Origin: Streptosporangium carneum
Lineage (GTDB): Bacteria > Actinomycetota > Actinomycetes > Streptosporangiales > Streptosporangiaceae
DNA length: 64,000 nt
Reading direction: 5' to 3'
Assembly: GCF_027922005.1 (NCBI RefSeq)
Contig: NZ_BSEV01000002.1
Coordinates: 772,512 to 836,511, forward strand
The notes under the pieces are model-generated. The model was not told the origin of the DNA and did no database searches. It was given only the letters and a program-made list of their open reading frames with translations. The position numbers and the translations under genes are program-made. This document shows, piece by piece, positions 1-8,216 of the stretch; the first letter of the stretch is position 1; every line of letters begins with the position of its first letter.

Positions 1-2
1 TG

Positions 3-395
3 GCCGCGGCCGAGGGAGGCTCGCTGTTGTTCCGCGAAGGCCTCGGGGTGCCCGCCTCCGCCTTCGACACCCGGTCGTACCTGCACGGCTTCATGGACAG
101 CGCCAGGCCCGGCACCGTCCACCTGATCGTGAACTGCGGGACCGAGGCGCTGCTCGCCCGGCAGCTGGCCGACCACGGCGCCACGGTGCACCTCATCGGA
201 GCCGAGCCGATCGAGTACGGCGGAACCGGTCCCCTGCACCAGATCCACCTGCCCGGGATGACCGAGGCCGAGCTGTCCGTCGCGGCGAGCGTGATCTGCC
301 AGATGGTCGTCCAGGAGGCCTGCGCGACCACCGGCCGTCGCCCCGAGGACCCGGTGTTCACCCGCATCGACACGAAGGTCGGGGCGGCCGCGTGA
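3..395 (+). CDS. SIS-domain protein, C-terminal part (cut by window edge)
   Basis: The reading frame is open from the first base, so this is the 3' part of a longer gene. The visible 130 or so residues look like the C-terminal half of a sugar isomerase (SIS) domain of the GlmS/AgaS type: a Rossmann-like stretch with LIVNCGTEALLARQLADHG is followed by a helix near the end. SIS domains bind phosphosugars, so a role as an amino-sugar phosphate isomerase or deaminase fits. The stop overlaps the GTG start of the next gene (GTGA), which indicates translational coupling in an amino-sugar operon. The exact substrate cannot be read from this fragment. Confidence 0.6.
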   Translation, partial: AAAEGGSLLFREGLGVPASAFDTRSYLHGFMDSARPGTVHLIVNCGTEALLARQLADHGATVHLIGAEPIEYGGTGPLHQIHLPGMTEAELSVAASVICQMVVQEACATTGRRPEDPVFTRIDTKVGAAA

Positions 396-1327
396 GCACG
401 CTCGATCAGCCGCGCCGCGGCGTCGCGGGCCTCGACATCGGCGGCTCGTACCTGAGGGTCCGCGTCGAGGACGCGGCCACCGGCGAGCCGCTCGCCGCGG
501 AGACGAGACCCAACGCGGGCTGGAACGACCTGTCGCCGACGGGACGGGCCCGGCTGATCCGCGGTGTGCTGCGCCGGGTCACGCCGGCGGGCCACGTCCT
601 GGCCGCGGTGGGCGTGGGCGCCCGGGGGTGCGACTCCGAGGCGCTGACCCGGGAGCTGGAGGCCGCCGTCTCCGCCGAGCTGGGGCCCGGCGTGACCGTC
701 CAGGTCTGCAACGACGCCCTGCTGGTCGGCCTGGCCGGCGGGCGGGAGCACGCGCTGTCGGTGATCGCCGGAACCGGCGCCGTGGTCGGCGGCCGGACCG
801 CGGACGGCGTCATGGTGCTCACCGACGGCTGGGGCTGGCTCCTCGGCGACCACGGGAGCGCGCCGCGCATCGTGGTCGACGCGCTCCGGCTCTACACCGC
901 GTGCCTCGACCGTGGCGAGAGCGACCCGGTGTTCGGCCCGTTCGTGGCCGGGGCGTTCGCCGTCACCGAGGACCGCCGTCTCCCCGGAGCCCTGAAGCGC
1001 TCGCGGGAGACCCTCGGCGATTTCGCGGCGGGCGTCTTCGAGTGCGCGGAGGCCGGCTCGCACTGCGCCCGGCAGGCCATCGCCGACAACGCCTGGCGGC
1101 TCGCCGGCAACGTCGTGACGGCGCTGCGCCTCGGGGTCCGGGCCGACTCCGTGGTCGGCGCCGGTGCGATCATGGTCAAGCAGCCCGCGTTCCGGTCCGC
1201 GTTCGCCTCGGGGCTGGTCGCCCAGGAAGTGTCGCTGCCGCTTTCGGTCCTCGACACGGAGCCGGTCCTCGGGGCCGTCCGGCTCGCCCGCCTCGCACTG
1301 CGCAACGATGAGGAGCAACTGGCATGA
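392..1327 (+). CDS. BadF/BadG/BcrA/BcrD-type kinase, probably N-acetylglucosamine kinase
   Basis: 311 aa ASKHA-fold ATPase. The phosphate-1 loop is at residues 14-19 (GLDIGGSYLR) and the adenosine or phosphate-2 region reads VIAGTGAVVGGR with GWGWLLGDHGSA after it, the hallmark of the N-acetylglucosamine kinase branch of this family. It would phosphorylate a free amino sugar in the cytosol. It starts with GTG inside the stop of the SIS gene and its own stop overlaps the ATG of the GH3 gene, so three genes are coupled. Context with a hexosaminidase and an SIS protein supports GlcNAc or MurNAc recycling. The precise sugar is inference. Confidence 0.75.
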   Translation: MSTLDQPRRGVAGLDIGGSYLRVRVEDAATGEPLAAETRPNAGWNDLSPTGRARLIRGVLRRVTPAGHVLAAVGVGARGCDSEALTRELEAAVSAELGPGVTVQVCNDALLVGLAGGREHALSVIAGTGAVVGGRTADGVMVLTDGWGWLLGDHGSAPRIVVDALRLYTACLDRGESDPVFGPFVAGAFAVTEDRRLPGALKRSRETLGDFAAGVFECAEAGSHCARQAIADNAWRLAGNVVTALRLGVRADSVVGAGAIMVKQPAFRSAFASGLVAQEVSLPLSVLDTEPVLGAVRLARLALRNDEEQLA

Positions 1328-2790
1328 CAACCCACCTGCGTCACCTCGCCCTCGGCACCGTGCTGCCCGCGTTCGAGGGAACCACAGCCCCGGCGTGGCT
1401 GCTCGACCTGCTGCGGGAAGGGCTGGGCGGCGTCGTCCTGTTCGGACGCAACATCGTCTCACCTCAGCAGGTGGCGACGCTGGTACGGCAGATCCTGGAC
1501 GCGCGCCCGACCGCCGTCGTGGCGATCGACGAGGAGGGCGGCGACGTCACCCGGATCCACCACGACGAGGGAAGCCCCTACCCCGGCAACCGCGTGCTGA
1601 GCGAGAACGGCGACCTCGACGCCACCCGGGCGGTGGGCCGGGGCATCGGCGCCGAGCTCGCGCAGCTCGGCGTCAACTTCAACCTCGCGCCGATCGGCGA
1701 CTACGCGACCGACCCGCTCAGCCCGCTCACCACGCGCTCGTTCGGCCGTACCTCGCAGGTCAACGCCGAACACGCCACGGCCTGGGTCGAGGGCCTGCAG
1801 AGCGCGGGCGTGGCGGCGTGCCTGAAACACTATCCGGGACTCGGCGGGTCACTGCTGGACTCGCACCTGTCGCTCGGCCGGGTCGTCGCCGGGCGCGCCG
1901 AGTTCGAGTCGGAGCACCTGAGGACCTTCGCACGGGCCGCGGACGCGAACGTGGCGAGCATGATGACCGCCCATGTCGTGGTTGACTGTCTCGACCCCGG
2001 CGTCCCCACGACCTTGAGCGAGACTGTGATCGGCCACCTGCTCCGTGACGAGATCGGCTACGACGGCGTCGTCATCTCCGACGCGCTGGAGATGCGCGGC
2101 GTCCTGGACCACGCCTCATCGCTGCCCGCCGCCGCGGTCGGCGCGCTGCGCGCCGGTGTCGACGCGTTGTGCCTCGGCGCCGAGCAGTTCGAGGAGGCGA
2201 CCCGGTCCGTCGTCGACGCGATCGTCGCGGCGGCGGAGTCCGGTGAGCTGACGGTCGACCGGCTGGAGGAGGCCAACCGGCGGATTCGGGCGATGGCCCG
2301 TGCCTATCCCGGCACGCCGGGCGTGCCCGGCTCGGCCGACACGACGGCCGAACGTTCGATCGGCCTGGCGGCGGCGTGGGGGGCGACCGTCTCCGACGGT
2401 GACGTGTCGATCGCCGGCGGCGGCGTGCACGTCCTGACGTTCGACGACCGGACGTCCATCGCGGCGGGGCCGGTCCCGTGGGGCATAGGCCCGGAGTTGC
2501 GCGCGGCCGGCGTCACGTTCACCGATCTGGTCCTGAGCCCGCCGATCCATGACCTTCCAGACCTGTCGGGCGTCGCGCCGTCCGACGTCGTGGTCGCGGT
2601 GGTACGGGACCTGCCGCGGCACCCCGGCAGCGCGGAGGTCTTCGAAAGGCTGAGGGCGCCACGCCTGATCGTCGTCGACATGGGATATCCGGGGACGGAG
2701 TATCCCCACGCCACCGGCGTGGTACGGACCTTCGGCGCGTCCCGGGCGAGCGCGGCCGCCGCCGTGCGCGCCCTGACCGGGATGGCGTGA
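1324..2790 (+). CDS. nagZ: Glycoside hydrolase family 3 beta-N-acetylhexosaminidase (NagZ-like)
   Basis: 488 aa. The TIM-barrel half carries AIDEEGGDVTRI, the NagZ signature loop KHYPGLGGSLLDSH (His/Asp general acid-base dyad) and SDALEMRGV with the nucleophile Asp. A second alpha/beta half follows from about residue 335. No signal peptide is seen at MTTHLRHLALGTVLPAF, so it is probably cytosolic. It would release GlcNAc from muropeptides or short chitin-type oligosaccharides, feeding the kinase encoded just upstream. ATGA overlap with the kinase gene. GH3 membership is clear; the physiological substrate is inferred from the operon. Confidence 0.85.
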   Translation: MTTHLRHLALGTVLPAFEGTTAPAWLLDLLREGLGGVVLFGRNIVSPQQVATLVRQILDARPTAVVAIDEEGGDVTRIHHDEGSPYPGNRVLSENGDLDATRAVGRGIGAELAQLGVNFNLAPIGDYATDPLSPLTTRSFGRTSQVNAEHATAWVEGLQSAGVAACLKHYPGLGGSLLDSHLSLGRVVAGRAEFESEHLRTFARAADANVASMMTAHVVVDCLDPGVPTTLSETVIGHLLRDEIGYDGVVISDALEMRGVLDHASSLPAAAVGALRAGVDALCLGAEQFEEATRSVVDAIVAAAESGELTVDRLEEANRRIRAMARAYPGTPGVPGSADTTAERSIGLAAAWGATVSDGDVSIAGGGVHVLTFDDRTSIAAGPVPWGIGPELRAAGVTFTDLVLSPPIHDLPDLSGVAPSDVVVAVVRDLPRHPGSAEVFERLRAPRLIVVDMGYPGTEYPHATGVVRTFGASRASAAAAVRALTGMA

Positions 2791-2796
2791 CCTCGA

Positions 2797-4050
2797 TTGC
2801 ATGACGACGCGCGTTCCGCGGAACTGCCTCCCACCCAGCGGCACGTCCTGAGCCACACGCTGGGGCACGGGTCGACCACCCGGCCCCGGCTGCTCGCGGC
2901 GACGGGTCTGTCGAAGCCGAGCGTCAACGACGCCGTCAGCTCGCTGGAGGGCGCCGGATACGTCCGCCGCAACGGCAGGCACGTCCCGGCGACCGGCAAG
3001 CCCGCCGTGCTGTTCGAGGCGGCCGACGAGGTCGGCTGGGCGCTCGGCATCGATCTGGGCAGCTCCCACATCGAGCTGATGGCCGTCGATCTCGCCGGGG
3101 TGGACAGCACGCACGTGTCCGTCACCGAACCCGGCCGGCCCGACGCCCCGCGCCGGCGCGAGCCGTCCACGTCGGTCATGGACCGGGCGGTCGAGCAGCT
3201 CGCCGAGTGGTGCCGCAGGCCGGACCGTCTGCGGAGGCTGCGGGCGGTGACGATCGCCGTCCCGCAGATCGTCGACGCGGGGCGGCGTCAGGTGTCGACC
3301 GCCGACGCCGACCGGGAGCGGGGCGCCGTCGCGGCTCTGCTCCGCGCGCTCGCGGCCCACTACGACGGCCCGGTCAGGCTGGAGAACAACGTCAACTGCT
3401 CGGCGGTGGCCGAGATGCGGATCGGGGTCGGCTCGGCGGTGCCGAGTCTGGCCTACCTGCAGCTCGGCGTCGGCGTCGGCGCCGGGATCATCACCGAGGG
3501 CCGCCTCGTCCGCGGCGCCCACGGCGCGGCGGGCGAGCTGTCGCGGCTGCCGTTCCCCTGGGCCGACGGCGCCGAGCAGGCCTCGCGGTACGCGATGGAG
3601 GATCGTCTGGCGGCGTCCCGCCTGGTCGACTCCTACCGATCGGGCAACCCCGGCGTCCCGGGCTCGTCCATCGGTGACGTGGTCAGGTCGATCCTGGCCG
3701 ATGTCGCGGCAGGCTCGGCCGAGGCGAAGGCCCTCCTCGACGAGTACGTGCGAGACGTCGCCAGAGCGTGCGTCGCGCTCGCGGCCGTCGTCGATCCCGA
3801 CATCGTGGTGATCGGCGGAGAGATCGGCGACGCCCCCGAGGTCGTCGAGGCGGTCCAGGCCGCGGCCCGGCCGCTGCACGAGTTCCTGGTGGTCTCCGGC
3901 AGCGTCGTCGGAGAGCTGGCCACCGTCCTCGGCGCGGTCGTCCTCAGCCTCGAGGAGGCGCACGCCCAGCTCCTCGGGGAGCACGCCGTCCACGCCACGG
4001 CCGCCGTCGACCGGCTGGGCACGACGCTGCCGCCCCAGCCCCGGAAGTAG
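2797..4050 (+). CDS. ROK-family transcriptional regulator (NagC/XylR-like)
   Basis: 417 aa. An N-terminal winged helix (about residues 10-60, with LLAATGLSKPSVNDAVSSLE as recognition region) is followed by a ROK sugar-kinase-like domain with GIDLGSSHIELMAVD and GVGAGIITEGRLVRGAHGAAGE. It lies 6 bases after the GH3 gene and probably controls the amino-sugar operon. The only in-frame start near the upstream stop is TTG at 2797; the ATG at 2801 is out of frame. The ROK zinc motif CxCGxxGC that normally follows GAAGE is missing: the sequence runs directly into RLPFPWADGAEQ without cysteine. Sugar ligand unknown. Confidence 0.85.
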   Translation: MHDDARSAELPPTQRHVLSHTLGHGSTTRPRLLAATGLSKPSVNDAVSSLEGAGYVRRNGRHVPATGKPAVLFEAADEVGWALGIDLGSSHIELMAVDLAGVDSTHVSVTEPGRPDAPRRREPSTSVMDRAVEQLAEWCRRPDRLRRLRAVTIAVPQIVDAGRRQVSTADADRERGAVAALLRALAAHYDGPVRLENNVNCSAVAEMRIGVGSAVPSLAYLQLGVGVGAGIITEGRLVRGAHGAAGELSRLPFPWADGAEQASRYAMEDRLAASRLVDSYRSGNPGVPGSSIGDVVRSILADVAAGSAEAKALLDEYVRDVARACVALAAVVDPDIVVIGGEIGDAPEVVEAVQAAARPLHEFLVVSGSVVGELATVLGAVVLSLEEAHAQLLGEHAVHATAAVDRLGTTLPPQPRK

Positions 4051-4082
4051 CGGCCGGAGCCCCGGAAGCAGCGGCCGGGCGC

Positions 4083-4194
4083 CCGTCACCCCGCGGTCAC
4101 CCCGTCCTGGCCGTCACCCCGCGGTCACCCCGTCCCGGCCGCCGCCCCGCGATCACCCCGTCCCGGCTCCCACCCCGCGATCACCCCGTCCCGG
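4083..4194. repeat. Four tandem 28-bp repeats
   Basis: Four consecutive 28-bp units (4083-4110, 4111-4138, 4139-4166, 4167-4194) share the core CACCCCGCGRTCACCCCGTC. Units 1 and 2 differ at one base. They fill the gap between the ROK gene and the esterase gene together with two about 21-bp repeats around 4040-4080. From 4195 to 4483 I see no gene; there is no spacer pattern, so this is a minisatellite and not CRISPR. Confidence 0.9.
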
Positions 4195-4483
4195 CCGCCG
4201 CCCGGCGTGTCCGATCACGTCACCGACGGTTACCGATAATGTCAGGACGCAGTCAGGATCGGGCTGACCGCTGATCGAGGTGATTCGACCGCTCACCGAC
4301 GCGACGGGACCGGTGAGCGCTCTGGGAACACCGCTCGTCCACCCCGGCGCAGTGTGCCTGTTCCGCACCATCGGCCCGCCCTATGGTCAAGTTGCCCTTT
4401 CGTGTTCATTTGCCCGGCAGATCGAAGTCGGCCGACCGGCCGATCCCCCCAGTTCTGTTGTCGGTCCCAAAAGGAAATCCAGC

Positions 4484-6190
4484 ATGAAGACGAAGAAACG
4501 GCACTTCGCGTTCACCGTGGGTGTGTCACTCGTCGCGGCGGCGATGGCGCTCACCTCCTCGGCTCCGGCGGCCGTCGCCGTAACCGGACGGCAGGCCGCG
4601 GTGACGGCGCCGACCGCCGCGCCCCCGTGGACGGCCGCCGCGTCCCCGCGGACGGCCGCCGCGTCCCCGCGGACGGCCGCCCCCGCGTGCGCGCCCGACA
4701 CCACGGTGCAGACCGACCGCGGCCCGCTGTGCGGCCTGGTCACCAACAATGTCAGGTCCTGGCTCGGGGTCCCCTACGCCGCACCGCCCGTCGACAAGCT
4801 GCGCTGGGCGCCGCCCGAGCAGCACGCCCCGTGGACGACGACCCTGGAGGCGACGCAACGCGGCCTCCCCTGCCCCCAGCCCGCCTTCCTCGGCCCCGAG
4901 TCCTACGACGAGGACTGCCTGAGGCTGAACGTCGCCGCGCCGGTGAACGCGGGCGCCGAGCCGCTGGCCGTGATGGTGGAGTTCCACGGCGGCGGGTTCC
5001 GGCTCGGCTCCTCCACCGACGGGACGTACATGGCGGGCGCCGGGCGCGTGGTCCACGTCAGCGTCGACTACCGGCTCGGCATCCTCGGCTTCCTGGCGCA
5101 CAAGGCGCTGGGCGCCCGCTCGGGGAACTGGGCGCTGCGCGACCAGCAGGAGGCGCTGCGCTGGGTCCAGCGCAACATCTCCCGGTTCGGCGGCGACCCG
5201 AACAACGTGACCATCTACGGCGCGTCCGCCGGAGGGTCCAGCGTGTGCGCCCACACCACCTCGCCGCTGTCGAAGGGGCTGTTCCAGAAGGGCATCTCGC
5301 AGAGCGGCGAGTACAACTCGCTGCGCGGCCACGAGACCATGTGGCAGACCCAGGACTGCAAGTCCGACCTGCCGACCGAGGCCGAGGCGCAGCAGGCGGG
5401 CGACCGCTTCGCCGCCGCCGTCGGCTGCGGGAACGCCGCGGACGTGGCCGCCTGCCTGCGCGCGGTGCCGGCCAAGACGCTGCTGGAGAAGGCCGGGGAC
5501 GGGCTCGGCCCCGACAAGGGCACGCTGGCCCCGATCGTCGACGGCACGATCCTGCCTCTGTCGCCCGCCGAGGCGTTCGCGACCGGCCGCATCAACAAGG
5601 TCTCCCTCATGCACGGCGTGGACCGCGACGAGACCCAGCTCATGGGGGCCAACACCCCCGAGGAGTACGAGGCGCTGGTCAAGGAGCAGTACGACACCCT
5701 CGCCCCCGAGGTGTTCAAGCGGTACCCGCTGAAGCGCTTCCCCGCCCCCGCGGCGTTCATCGCCTACCGCACCATCGTGGCCGACTCCAACTCCGTCTGC
5801 CCCGCCATCCTCAACGACGAGCGGCTGGCCCGGCACATCCCGGTCTACGCCTTCCAGGTGGAGAACTCCGACGCTCCGCCGCTGTTCTTCCTGGACAAGA
5901 CCAAGCCGAACGGCTCCTACCACATCAACGAGGTGCCGTACCTGATCTTCCCCAGGACCGACCTGAGCGCCAACCAGCAGACCTTCGGGAGCCAGCTGGT
6001 CGCCCAGTGGACCGGGTTCGCCAGGACCGGCGACCCGACGGTCGACGGCACGCCGTACTGGTCCAGGTTCACCCGCTCGCACCCCACGGTCATGTCCCTC
6101 GTGCCCGCGGGTGACAGCCAGCTGACGGAGGAGATCTCCAAGCAGCACCACTGCGGCTTCTGGAAGAAGTACATGGCGTTCAACCGCTGA
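4484..6190 (+). CDS. Secreted type-B carboxylesterase
   Basis: 568 aa from the ATG at 4484, chosen because AAGGAAATCC precedes it and a signal peptide follows (MKTKKRHF, hydrophobic VGVSLVAAAMALTSS, APAA cleavage region). A short Ala/Pro-rich linker with the repeated unit TAAASPR comes next. The alpha/beta-hydrolase core has the oxyanion loop HGGGF (about His168), EDCLRLNV, the nucleophile elbow YGASAGGSS (Ser248), a candidate acid in DRDETQ (Glu383) and SYHINEVPYL (His480). The elbow has Ala where most carboxylesterases have Glu (GESAG). Likely exported and hydrolysing an ester substrate. The secreted PQQ-type gene lies directly downstream. An upstream in-frame start at 4280 is rejected because it puts the signal peptide inside the protein. 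Confidence 0.85.
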   Translation: MKTKKRHFAFTVGVSLVAAAMALTSSAPAAVAVTGRQAAVTAPTAAPPWTAAASPRTAAASPRTAAPACAPDTTVQTDRGPLCGLVTNNVRSWLGVPYAAPPVDKLRWAPPEQHAPWTTTLEATQRGLPCPQPAFLGPESYDEDCLRLNVAAPVNAGAEPLAVMVEFHGGGFRLGSSTDGTYMAGAGRVVHVSVDYRLGILGFLAHKALGARSGNWALRDQQEALRWVQRNISRFGGDPNNVTIYGASAGGSSVCAHTTSPLSKGLFQKGISQSGEYNSLRGHETMWQTQDCKSDLPTEAEAQQAGDRFAAAVGCGNAADVAACLRAVPAKTLLEKAGDGLGPDKGTLAPIVDGTILPLSPAEAFATGRINKVSLMHGVDRDETQLMGANTPEEYEALVKEQYDTLAPEVFKRYPLKRFPAPAAFIAYRTIVADSNSVCPAILNDERLARHIPVYAFQVENSDAPPLFFLDKTKPNGSYHINEVPYLIFPRTDLSANQQTFGSQLVAQWTGFARTGDPTVDGTPYWSRFTRSHPTVMSLVPAGDSQLTEEISKQHHCGFWKKYMAFNR

Positions 6191-6198
6191 ACGGCTTC

Positions 6199-6224
6199 CG
6201 CCCGGCACCCCGCGTTGCCGGGCG
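6199..6224 (+). terminator. Hairpin between esterase and PQQ gene
   Basis: CGCCCGGC (6199-6206) and GCCGGGCG (6217-6224) form a perfect 8-bp stem with a 10-base loop, 9 bases after the esterase stop. There is no T-run, as is common in high-GC terminators. It could attenuate rather than stop read-through into the downstream gene. Confidence 0.5.
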
Positions 6225-6256
6225 CTCCCCCCGACCTGAAGAGGATCAAGTCTGCG

Positions 6257-7903
6257 ATGCAGCCGAAACGACGCACGAGATTCCTGAGGACGGCCGCGGT
6301 GCTGACCGCGTCATGTCTGGCCGTGCTGGCCAACACCCCGATCGCGTCCGCCGCGCCCCCCGGAGGGGACGCCGCCGCGGAGGCGAGCGCGCTCACCCCG
6401 CCCCGCCTGCCCGGAGGCGACTGGCCCTCCTGGCAGAAGGACCTGAGCGGCTCCCGCTCCAACCACCTCGAACGCCAGATCACCCCGGCCAACGTGGGCG
6501 GCCTGAAGCTGAAGTGGGCCTTCGCCTACCCCAAGGACGCGGGCACGCCGCACAGTCAGCCCGCCGTCGTGGGCGACACCATCTACTTCGGCGCGCCCGA
6601 CGGCCACTTCTACGCCCGTGACGCGCGGACCGGCGCCGCCAAGTGGGACTTCGACCTGAGCACCGTCGGCCCCCAGGGCCGCGCCGTGGTGCAGGACGGG
6701 GCCGCCGTCTCCGGCGGCAAGGTGTACTTCGGCGACGGCCGGGGTTACTTCTACGCGCTCGACCAGCGCACCGGCAAACTGGTCTGGGCGCGGCAGATCG
6801 ACACCGAGGTGGCCGCGGGCGTCACCAGCTCGCCGATCGTCTACGGCGGCCGCGTCTACGTCGGCGTCTCCAGCGGCCAGAACATCCTCGGCAAGACCTT
6901 CCCCTGCTGCACCTTCCGCGGTCACATCGACGCCCTGGACGCCAGGACGGGCGAGCAGGTCTGGCGCTACTACACCGTGCCCGAGCCCAAGCAGAACGGC
7001 ACCTGGCCGAACGGCGTGCCGAAGTACGAGCCGTCCGGCGCGGGCGTGTGGAGCACTCCGGCCATCGACCCGGTCACCCGCACCCTGTTCGTCGGGACCG
7101 GGCAGAACTACACCGGGAGCGGCGGCAACTACGACTCGATCCTGGCGCTGGACATCACGACCGGCAAGGCCCGCTGGACCAGGAAGATGACCGACGTCGA
7201 CACCTGGCGGATCGAGTGCTCCTTCCCCACCCCCGAGGACAAGCAGTACTGCCCGAACCTGCCCGACGGCACCGCGCTGGACTACGACCTGGGCGCCGCC
7301 CCCAACCTCTTCAGCGCGGGCGGCAAGCGCCTCATCGGCATCGGCCAGAAGGCCGGCGTCTACCACGTGCTCGACGCCAGGACCGGCAGGATCGTCTGGC
7401 AGCGCCAGCTGTCCACGCCGATGCCCAGCGGCGGCCTGTCCGGCATCCAGTGGGGCACCAGCTTCGACGGTGAGCGCCTGTACGTCTCGACGTACATGGC
7501 CAGGCCCGGCACGCTGTTCGCGATCAACCCGGCCGACGGCCACATCCTCTGGAAGACCCCCAACCCCGAGGACGGCTGCACCACCGGCGGCGCGGCGCAG
7601 TACCCCAACGTCTGCCAGCTCGGCCACGGCCCCGCGGTGACCACGACGCCCGGCCTCGTCTGGCTGGGCAGCATGGACGGCAAGATGCGGGCCTACTCCT
7701 CGCGCACCGGCGAGGTCCTGTGGACCTACGACACCATCACCCCGGTCGACGGCGTCAACGGCCTGCCGGGCCGCGGCGGCGCGCTGTCGGGCGCGGGCGG
7801 CGCGGTCGTCTCGCACGGAATGGTCTACGTGCACTCCGGTTACATGTTCACCCCCTACCCCAACCCCGACCGCGGCTCGGTCCTGCTGGCCTTCGGCCTG
7901 TAG
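6257..7903 (+). CDS. Secreted PQQ-type beta-propeller dehydrogenase-like protein
   Basis: 548 aa from ATG 6257, which begins a clear signal peptide (MQPKRRTRFLRTAAVLT, then IASAAPP); GAGG precedes it. Repeated blades read LDARTGxxVW, for example near residues 119, 180, 230 and 375, giving an eight-bladed propeller of the quinoprotein alcohol dehydrogenase or BamB type. A vicinal cysteine pair at Cys217-Cys218 (FPCCTFRGH) resembles the disulfide ring that contacts PQQ in methanol and polyvinyl-alcohol dehydrogenases. No haem motif CxxCH is visible, so electrons would leave by another carrier. Enzyme activity and substrate are inference; a non-catalytic propeller remains possible. Confidence 0.75.
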   Translation: MQPKRRTRFLRTAAVLTASCLAVLANTPIASAAPPGGDAAAEASALTPPRLPGGDWPSWQKDLSGSRSNHLERQITPANVGGLKLKWAFAYPKDAGTPHSQPAVVGDTIYFGAPDGHFYARDARTGAAKWDFDLSTVGPQGRAVVQDGAAVSGGKVYFGDGRGYFYALDQRTGKLVWARQIDTEVAAGVTSSPIVYGGRVYVGVSSGQNILGKTFPCCTFRGHIDALDARTGEQVWRYYTVPEPKQNGTWPNGVPKYEPSGAGVWSTPAIDPVTRTLFVGTGQNYTGSGGNYDSILALDITTGKARWTRKMTDVDTWRIECSFPTPEDKQYCPNLPDGTALDYDLGAAPNLFSAGGKRLIGIGQKAGVYHVLDARTGRIVWQRQLSTPMPSGGLSGIQWGTSFDGERLYVSTYMARPGTLFAINPADGHILWKTPNPEDGCTTGGAAQYPNVCQLGHGPAVTTTPGLVWLGSMDGKMRAYSSRTGEVLWTYDTITPVDGVNGLPGRGGALSGAGGAVVSHGMVYVHSGYMFTPYPNPDRGSVLLAFGL

Positions 7904-7968
7904 CGCCCCGCCGGGCCCCGGCCCTCGCGAGCCGGGGCCCACGGCGCGACCACCGCGGCCCCCCTTCT

Positions 7969-7998
7969 CCCCTCGGGGCAACGGCTCTCCCCGAGGGG
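7969..7998 (+). terminator. Perfect 10-bp hairpin after the PQQ gene
   Basis: CCCCTCGGGG (7969-7978) and CCCCGAGGGG (7989-7998) pair perfectly around a 10-base loop, 65 bases after the stop. It can act on either strand, separating this gene from the convergent methyltransferase gene. Confidence 0.65.
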
Positions 7999-8075
7999 TC
8001 CGGGCCGAGGGCGGCCAACCCCCGCCCCCGGCCCGCCCCGGAAAACGTCCCTCCGGAAAGCTTCACCGCACACCG
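7996..8075. repeat. Dispersed intergenic repeat, copy A
   Basis: The stretch starting GGGTCCGGGCCGAGGGCG is identical for its first 21 bases to 13166-13186 and stays similar for about 75 bases (CCGCCCC, GGCCCGC, CCGGAAA and TCACC blocks in the same order). No gene is visible between 7904 and 8216. The two copies bracket the accessory block at 8.2-13.2 kb. Confidence 0.65.
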
Positions 8076-8216
8076 TGGAGCGGCTCGTCGTCTACCTGGC
8101 GGACCTGGTCGGGGAGGGCGAGCTGTCGCGGTTGATGTCGTGCGCGGCCCGGTCGGTGACCGGGGGCGCTGGGGTTGTAAAGCGGCCTGAACACTCCCAA
8201 GCAGGACCGCTCGTGG

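Noticed and set aside
2116..4089. 657-codon minus-strand frame over the GH3 and ROK genes
   Set aside because: Low-complexity Arg/Asp-rich translation opposite two conserved genes.
4083..4194. CRISPR array
   Set aside because: The 28-bp units are contiguous with no variable spacers and no cas genes are nearby.
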